A stretch of DNA of 64,000 nt from Polytrichum commune (Eukaryota; Streptophyta; Polytrichopsida; Polytrichales; Polytrichaceae): assembly GCA_950295325.1 (NCBI GenBank), contig OX485808.1, forward strand, positions 20,046,527 to 20,110,526. The letters are read 5' to 3'. Position numbers and translations under genes: made by a program. Shown piece by piece: positions 57,421 to 64,000 of this stretch; the first letter of the stretch is position 1; the number at the start of each line of letters is the position of its first letter. The notes under the pieces were generated by a model. That model saw only the letters and a list, made by a program, of their open reading frames with translations. It did not search any database and was not told the origin of the DNA.

Positions 57421-58408
57421 AATTAGGGACCTTCCATCTTAGGCCATACAAGGAGTCTTCAAGAGTAGCTCGTTCCTTTTAAGGAATACCTATTATGCCA
57501 AGAGCTTGGTTCATCCCTAGAAATTTTCCGTACTCCTTATTGTAGTATTTTCAAGGCCGATGCCACACTACATAGTAACATTGGTATTAAAATGCAAGGT
57601 TGAGATATCAAAGCCAAATTGATTTAGAATCACAATAAAGCTTTGCCAATATTAGCAAAGTCTATTTTCTTTTCTAGAAAGGTCAACACATGAAGTGTGT
57701 CCTCGGCACATGAAATCTTGAGTTTATTTTCCAGCAAGCTCCTTCTAAACACCAATGTTGTAGTATGCAATTTGCAATAATTTTTCTTTGAATGATCATA
57801 ACCTTAAGGACTAAAACATGTTCATCTATGTGAAATCAAGTTGTTTTTCTAACACCTAATGAAGGGGTAGAAATATAAACATGATCCCTATAAGTTGGTT
57901 GATGAATTCATCCCAATTTGAGCTCACTAGATGACTTGGGTTGACCCTGATTTAAGGGTTGATTTAGCTTAAATAGTGATCCCCAGACTCTACAATAATA
58001 AGCAATGTTTAACCCCTCCCCCCCTTCAATTTACCTTCCCCCTTGATAGGTGTGAACACTCACTCACGTGAAATTTTGTGTTGAAAATATTTAAGGCATG
58101 TGGTGCTTGTACATGAACACTAACACATCATGTATGGGTAGGAATGGTCTTATTTTGGAACATAAATCTAGGGACAATTGTAGATTATTGTGCATTTACA
58201 TGCTAAGCAATTAGCATTTATTTTAGTGTCTAATTGTGGGACCTAAAACGGGTGCAAGCATGGTAGAGTGGACTAGAATAATGCTCCGAAATTTTAAAAT
58301 CATGGTTTTTTTGGTCAAAGGCCTAAAATTAGTAGAATATCTTGTTTAAAGTGAATGTTTTTCATGATGACATCTACTTTGGGTTAGGTACTCAAATGTA
58401 GAATGCCA
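57421..58408. other. No feature recognised
   Basis: AT-rich spacer between two repeats, with a C-run near 58018. No ORF or structure supported. Confidence 0.4.
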
Positions 58409-58870
58409 AGATGAGATCTTCAAAGCTTATCATTAAAAGTAATGTTGAAAAGCAAATGGCTAGATATGGTTTTGGATGTAAATTTCATGGCCTTAATTAT
58501 TTTAACCTTTATTTTTTTTTCACATACCTGGATTTCATTGTACACTTGAGGTCATTATCAAAAATAATAAAAAAAGAGGTAGAAAACCGTCAATTCAATG
58601 TATTTTTTTCATGTCTCAAACAACATTTTGACAATTACTTGTTCAATATCACCACTTGCACACCCGCTTGCACTATCTTCTAAAATATGTAGAATTTTGA
58701 GATTGTTTTTATCAACATTAATTCCCTGGCTTTGTGGATCAATATTTTTTTTAATTATTTCACAAAATTCAAAGTAATATAATATTTTGGATCACTTTCA
58801 CTTAAACATGTGCAATGATCAAAGTTGTCCACTTTATTGTGCTTGCACCCATAATGTTACTACACCCGAA
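58409..58870 (+). repeat. Dispersed repeat pair, copy 2
   Basis: Direct repeat of 54678-55130, outside the right arm. Contains a 90-codon frame (58411-58683) that is not conserved in the other copy and is not called as a gene. Confidence 0.8.
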
Positions 58871-60189
58871 ACTTTGTAACTTCCTAACACAAATATATGA
58901 TTCACTAGATAAAAAATTTAATGGATGATCCACATTTTGAGCTAGTGCATGATAGAATTGAGATTTGAGCCGAATATCAAAGATTTTAAAGCACCACATG
59001 GGAGTTATCCTTCCTTATAATCTCTTAAAAGAGAACACATGTAAGTACTCTTTCTTAATAATGTTATGAAGCATTACATATCTTAACCTTTAAAGTACTA
59101 CGAGGGTTGACCTGAAAGTCAAAGATATCATAAAGTATGACTCGAAGACCAAATGTGAAGTTCACTTGCAAATTAAAGTTGTGAAGGATAAATCCACGAA
59201 TTGGAAGATGCAAGTTTGTAATTAAACCACACTCACACATTTTTAATTTCAAAAAAATAAAATAACACTTAATTCAACTAGATATTGGCATCAATTGAAC
59301 TTTGGTTTAAATGACCAAACATGTTAGTAGCATACCATGCTTGATAGGGGCCAAAAAATATCATGTCAAAGAGCTCGTTGAAACTTTCCCTATGTAGTAG
59401 TATATTTTTGTCACAAAGAAAAATAAATGAGGGTCATTGAAGGAGATTGAGTTTAAATTTTGTGTGCACATGTCATTAGTTGTTTTACAAAATATATCAA
59501 ATCTAATATAGGATTTGACTAGGTATATACGTAGAAAAAAAAATCTTAAAACAAAGACATTTGAGGTTTGTCCATAAGTTTGAAAAAAAATGTCTAGGCA
59601 CATTTTGGGCTTATTACAAGTAGTGACTAGGATGTAACTTGGAGGATCACTTGTGTAACATAGAAAACTACATGAGAAGAAATATAGGATCTTGTTGATA
59701 GTTTCAAGGTAAAAGTATAAAACTCTTAGAAGTAAATGGAATCCAAAGATCACATGTAAGAATATTCTACAATATTCCAAGAATATAATAGAGATTTATG
59801 GAATACCATGTGAAAATGAAATTATATGTATAACACTCCCCCCGCCCCCATGTTTTAATCGTGAATGAAAAAATAAACCTAAATACTAGAATAATTTGTG
59901 TGTCCCCACTAGATGACAATTCGTTGCATGTTAGTGCGTACTAAGCTTCCATGTGAGACGTTGAGCTCTTGGATGTGAAGCTTGGCTAACAAGGAACTCC
60001 CATCATAAGGTGAGTGGATCTTAAATTGACATTTTTTTGCTCTGCAACCACTTCTCGTAGGATATGAAACACCAATTAAAGGTGAGATGACTAGCAAATT
60101 CAAATCGTGTTTGCAGCCAGTTTCCGCATAGATTCTGGAGCTGTCCTATAAATATCATATTCATCATGAAAGTGAAGACCGTCCAAATT
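58871..60189. other. No feature recognised
   Basis: AT-rich spacer. The 139-codon minus frame at 59780-59361 is composition-driven (F/Y/L/I-rich) with no domain. I see no gene. Confidence 0.4.
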
Positions 60190-60370
60190 ATCGAATGATC
60201 GTACAGGTCCTCCCATATTATGTTCACTATTACATCTACATTGATTAATAAATTTTGAACATGTAATCCAATCTCTCTTCAACACATGTCTTCTTGGTGT
60301 CCGCTCTAGAATCCACATCCACCCTATCACCGCTCAAAGAAAGGTGTCCGTTTAACGTGAGCCTTGGAGT
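60190..60370 (+). repeat. Dispersed ~200-bp repeat, copy 3
   Basis: Matches copy 1 through 'aggtcctccc.tattatgttcac', 'gaacatgtaatccaatctct', 'acacatgtcttcttggtgtcc' and 'aaaggtgtccgttta'. Confidence 0.55.
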
Positions 60371-60485
60371 TAGGCACTCGTACCTCTTATAGGGCTGTCA
60401 TGTGAACGATTTTGACTACAAAGCAAGTTGGTGATGGTGACATGGTTTTTAATAATTTATGAGCGGGCAGGGTCAAGGGCTGTAA

Positions 60486-60555
60486 CATCATGAGGTGGGA
60501 TTTCAATTTGTGCCCCCAAAAAAAAAAAAAAAAAAAAAATCATCATGAGGTGGGA
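60486..60555 (+). mobile_element. Minimal LINE 3'-end insertion with 15-bp target duplication
   Basis: CATCATGAGGTGGGA occurs at 60486-60500 and again at 60541-60555. Between the copies lie only 'tttcaatttgtgccccc' and 22 A. The 17-bp stub closely resembles the 3' end of the LINE at 15040-18092 ('ttttcaatttttgcc' before its A-tail). It reads as a LINE (or LINE-mobilised) insertion truncated to almost nothing. Confidence 0.8.
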
Positions 60556-60789
60556 CGTGTCAATCCCGGTTTGTTGCATGTCATTTTATTAGGTGGGCAA
60601 TATCAATCCTACTTTGCCCGATACTAACTTCACTTAAGGTATGTAGGTGTTCTTCGGTTTGTTTTTCATGTTCTCCAACTTCTATCGATAGCATTCAAAC
60701 AACAAAACTCATGTTGCATTAGCAAAATACATGATGGAACATCTGCGGAATTCATATTGAAATCAGACCTCTCTTGATTGAGTTAGTGT

Positions 60790-61010
60790 TATTGGAAGTG
60801 CATGTTTGTTGGTTTCTTAACTGGATACATATAGGTTCTCCCAATTGTGTTCACTGTTGAGTGTAGAGTAGTTATCAATACATGTAGATGCAATCCAGTC
60901 TCCTCTAAATATGTGTATTTATGGCGTTTTCTCTTTGATCCTCACCAAAACCACATACCAATCAACTCTAGGGGTCCAATTAAGAAATCCAAGTTACTCA
61001 AGACCTATCT
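60790..61010 (+). repeat. Dispersed ~200-bp repeat, copy 4
   Basis: Matches copy 1 through 'gtgcatgtttgttggtttcttaact..atacatataggttctcccaattgtgtt', 'acatgtagatgcaatcca' and 'aggggtccaatta'. The best-preserved relative of copy 1 in its 5' half. Confidence 0.55.
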
Positions 61011-64000
61011 ACATTTACCTATAACCCTTTTCATAAACTTACCCAGCTGAGCTCCATCATTTTGATGCTTTGTGGTAGAAACACCTATAATGGTCTCTTT
61101 AAAGAACTTAGCATGCTAGTTCCTTGGATGTTATTACAAGGTTAAAAGTAGGTTCGGCCCTTTGGTGCCGAAGCACTTCTTTTTTGAGATAATACATGGG
61201 GATTTTATAGAGGCTCCAATTAGTAAAAACACCGCATGTGGAATTTTGTTGTATGTTCAAACATGTATTATTTGGATACCATGCAAATAAGTTTTGGTTT
61301 TTTAAAGTGGTGTTTATAGGTGTACCCGAAGATTCACCTTGGGCTCTCTTAGGCTTTCACATTCGGATCGTGTGCATCTTTGCAATGAATATTCAGGTTT
61401 AAGGGTTGCATTTTGGTCAAAAAGTAGGGGTCGCTTCTGGGTGAACATTGCTTTCGAATTTTTCAATCTACGTATGGACCACATCACTAATTTTAATTTT
61501 CACCTACCTTAAATCATGTGATAATATGAGATAGCTCACCCTAACATCAATATTAAACTTATGACCACTCAAATGCAGGAGGCTAGGGGCAAGGGGTCCT
61601 TTTTTAGAGTGGAAATCTAGGACATCCAAGGATCTCTCACGAACAAAAGATCATTAAAAGTCTTGCATCTAAGATGAAGCGCCCTTTCATTTTAGGGTGA
61701 AAGGTTATGGTGTTGGTGCTACCTTGAACTACCATCACTTAGGTTTCAATACTAAAATCATGGGTATAAAGTTGGTGATATAAGGAGCACATTACTTATT
61801 ATTTATTTATGAAAGTTGCACCCTTAGTATAAGACTTTCCCTTTTAAACATGTAGGCATAATCATTAGTGGTAGACTACCTTTTTTCTTGGGTCTTATTG
61901 GTAATTTTAAGAAACCTTCAACACATCTTAGGATGCATTATTTGGACACCACTTGAGCGAAAAATAAATAAAAGAAGAAGAAGAAGAAATTTTCACATTA
62001 TTGACTATGAGTGGCTTTCAAATTTGACTCTAAACTCTCATGTTGATCCCATGTTCATTTTAAGCAAGAATATACATGTCTAATTTCCCTTAGTCCAAAA
62101 TAATGGGATGGTGGAATTTGTGTAGGATATAATTAACCAACCATTACTAAAACCTTCCACTCTAACTATTCTATAAAAAAAATAGTAAGAGTCAAAACCA
62201 AGTACCCCCAAGAGATACTTCATGTGTTATTGTCGTGTGATTTTGAAGGGAAATGATGGAATGTGACAACAATGACCACCTATTCAAGCAAGTTTGATTG
62301 CCTATGTTTTGTTTGGGGTATTTTTGGGATCAAAGGACACGTGGTTGGACAACAATATCTGAAGTACGTGTGGGTGGACAACAACATGAGTGGACCGTGG
62401 CCTTGCCCAAAAATCTCATCGCATCTTATCAAGATATAATGTATGCATTCACTCCCTCACGCATAACATAAAATTACATCTCAAGCAACATGGTTGTAAA
62501 TATTTTGTCCGTTTTGTTGATGGAGTTATTTCCAATTTGATTTTTGTGTAATTCTGCTTCCTTGCACAATTTGCAAATTGCAAAAGACTACACCATTTTG
62601 TTCTCATATAGCATGGATTAGCATTTGGATCTTATGTTGCTACCATTTTTTGCTCAACTTTTTACCATATTATATGAACAACTACATAGCATGCACATCA
62701 AGGAACATGAGATGACCAACTTGGGAAAAAATAGTATTCTTCATATATACATATAATTGTTATAGCAACTTATAACTCAAAAACAATATTCCACATTATC
62801 TTACATGTAGGTCAAACTATATAATTTTGGACCAAAAAAATATCATGTGTCATCTGTAATTGGTTGAAACCTCCTAAATAATTATATGAAAATTTTATTT
62901 TGGTAGATGCATGTCCAATCATACATGAAAATACAATAATATGACAAATCCAGTGTACATCTTGAGTTTTTGACTCGTCTGGATATGTTGGCCCCACAGA
63001 ACTAGGTAGGTCTCTTGAGTAATCTTGTGATAATGTTTCCGAAATCATGTGCATTTCAATGCACATACAACTCACCAAATAAAAACCCTTAATCTTCTTT
63101 TATGTTGATCCATGACAATCTTCTTTGCTCACAACAAAGGATACAAAGAGATAGACAAAAGCCATAAATGGAGTGAGAGGTTTTTCTCCAAGGGTTTCTT
63201 TTTTTTCATGTCTTCTGAAAATATCATTGTAAGGCACCCCTCATAAGCCAAACCTAAAAAATAACCACATAAGACACCCTTCATCTCAACACAACCACAT
63301 CAACAAGCTACTCATCTCAGCCGTAATTCAGCAAAACATATGGTCCACCCACAAGATAACAATACAAAAGGTTAGAGCACATACTGGAACAACAAGAAAC
63401 AAAATAGACCAACTAGTGAATGATGGCCACACCTACTATCCACATGCTCAAACCAACACATAAAATGGTAGCCCGGCATAACAAAGCACTCTACCAAATG
63501 GCTCACATGCTTTAATCAAACAAACAAACAAACAAACAAGATTCTAAAGAATCTTATTAATGTGGGAAAAAAAATCCATATACCAAGATATAACCATCCC
63601 AAAATGACCATTTAAATGCTCATGTACCATCGCCCCAAGCACATGCTATGGCATGGCTAAGGTCAGACATCCTATGTGTATTAGATGCCCCCAACGATAG
63701 CCGATCACTAGGAAACCCAACACCGCCAAACATCACACAATTGACAAAATTTACTCATTGTCATGATAGACCCCCTGTCACAAATATACCAAATGCAACC
63801 TGCTCATCCAAATGCTTAGAATTGTGGGTTCGAAGGCCAATCCTCTCATCGCTAATACTACAAGGGAAACACATACACCAAATAGTCATAATATACCTTA
63901 CATACTTGTTATCAAACTAAGAAAGGTGCATTGATATGTGCGTTGATTTGGGCGAACCAACCCATACACTCATTCCTTGTTGAATGCCTAAACCCTTGCC
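61011..64000. other. No gene recognised
   Basis: AT-rich sequence with scattered short ORFs lacking domains. The only repeat noted is a (CAAA)n run at about 63517-63538. Confidence 0.45.

Overview
The window is nuclear DNA from a land plant with a large, repeat-rich genome. The evidence is a plant-type chromovirus (Ty3/gypsy) with an initiator-Met primer-binding site, an En/Spm-type CACTA transposon whose two proteins carry plant-specific domains (TNP2/DUF4218/DUF4216 and Ptta/En/Spm), a plant LINE, a hAT-type transposase, Tourist-like MITEs and 5S-rRNA-like repeats. The lineage cannot be fixed from the sequence. No intact host gene could be identified. Almost everything recognisable is a mobile element or a decayed duplicate.

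Layout. Positions 1-3250 are repeat-poor filler with one foldback (about 1900-2350). Positions 3250-10065 and 47670-56775 are the arms of one large inverted duplication around a spacer of about 37.6 kb. The arm cores are nearly identical, while the edges and some internal blocks have diverged. Each arm carries the same GC-rich repeated block, a 5S-rRNA-like sequence, a MITE and two gene-like exon fragments of unknown identity.

Spacer, from left to right: a 42-bp-TIR MITE (10369-10771); a decayed gypsy integrase piece (11040-11540, minus); a solo LTR with a 5-bp target duplication (13596-14568, minus); a 5'-truncated LINE (about 15040-18090); a TA-flanked TIR element containing gene-like sequence (18584-19919); a 200-bp MITE (20141-20340); a CT-rich tandem repeat (21100-21600) that is the target of a CACTA element (21601-40155). 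Then come a hAT-type transposase with two stop codons (41305-43656), tRNA-like and 5S-like repeats, and a stretch with weak exon-like ORFs.

The CACTA element is the centrepiece. It carries two divergently transcribed genes about 0.6 kb apart: a six-exon TNPA/Ptta-like gene on the minus strand (34198 down to 22508) and a four-exon TNP2 transposase on the plus strand (34806-39061). The predicted exon phases are consistent throughout. TNPA-like would be about 662 codons with no stops. The transposase would be 1168 codons with a single TGA. A complete 6757-bp chromovirus (23272-30028, target duplication GCGCT, LTRs differing at about 4 of 972 positions) sits in TNPA-like exon 5, and a Tourist-like MITE (32084-33032, target duplication TAA) sits in one of its introns. 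The chromovirus lacks the reverse-transcriptase core although its LTRs are nearly identical, so it was probably mobilised in trans.

Positions 56776-64000 hold several copies of a dispersed repeat of about 200 bp, a second copy of a repeat also found in the right arm, and a tiny poly-A insertion with a 15-bp target duplication that looks like a minimal 3' end of the LINE. Several inactivating stops in the elements fit C-to-T change (CGA to TGA, CAG to TAG), as expected of methylated plant transposons.
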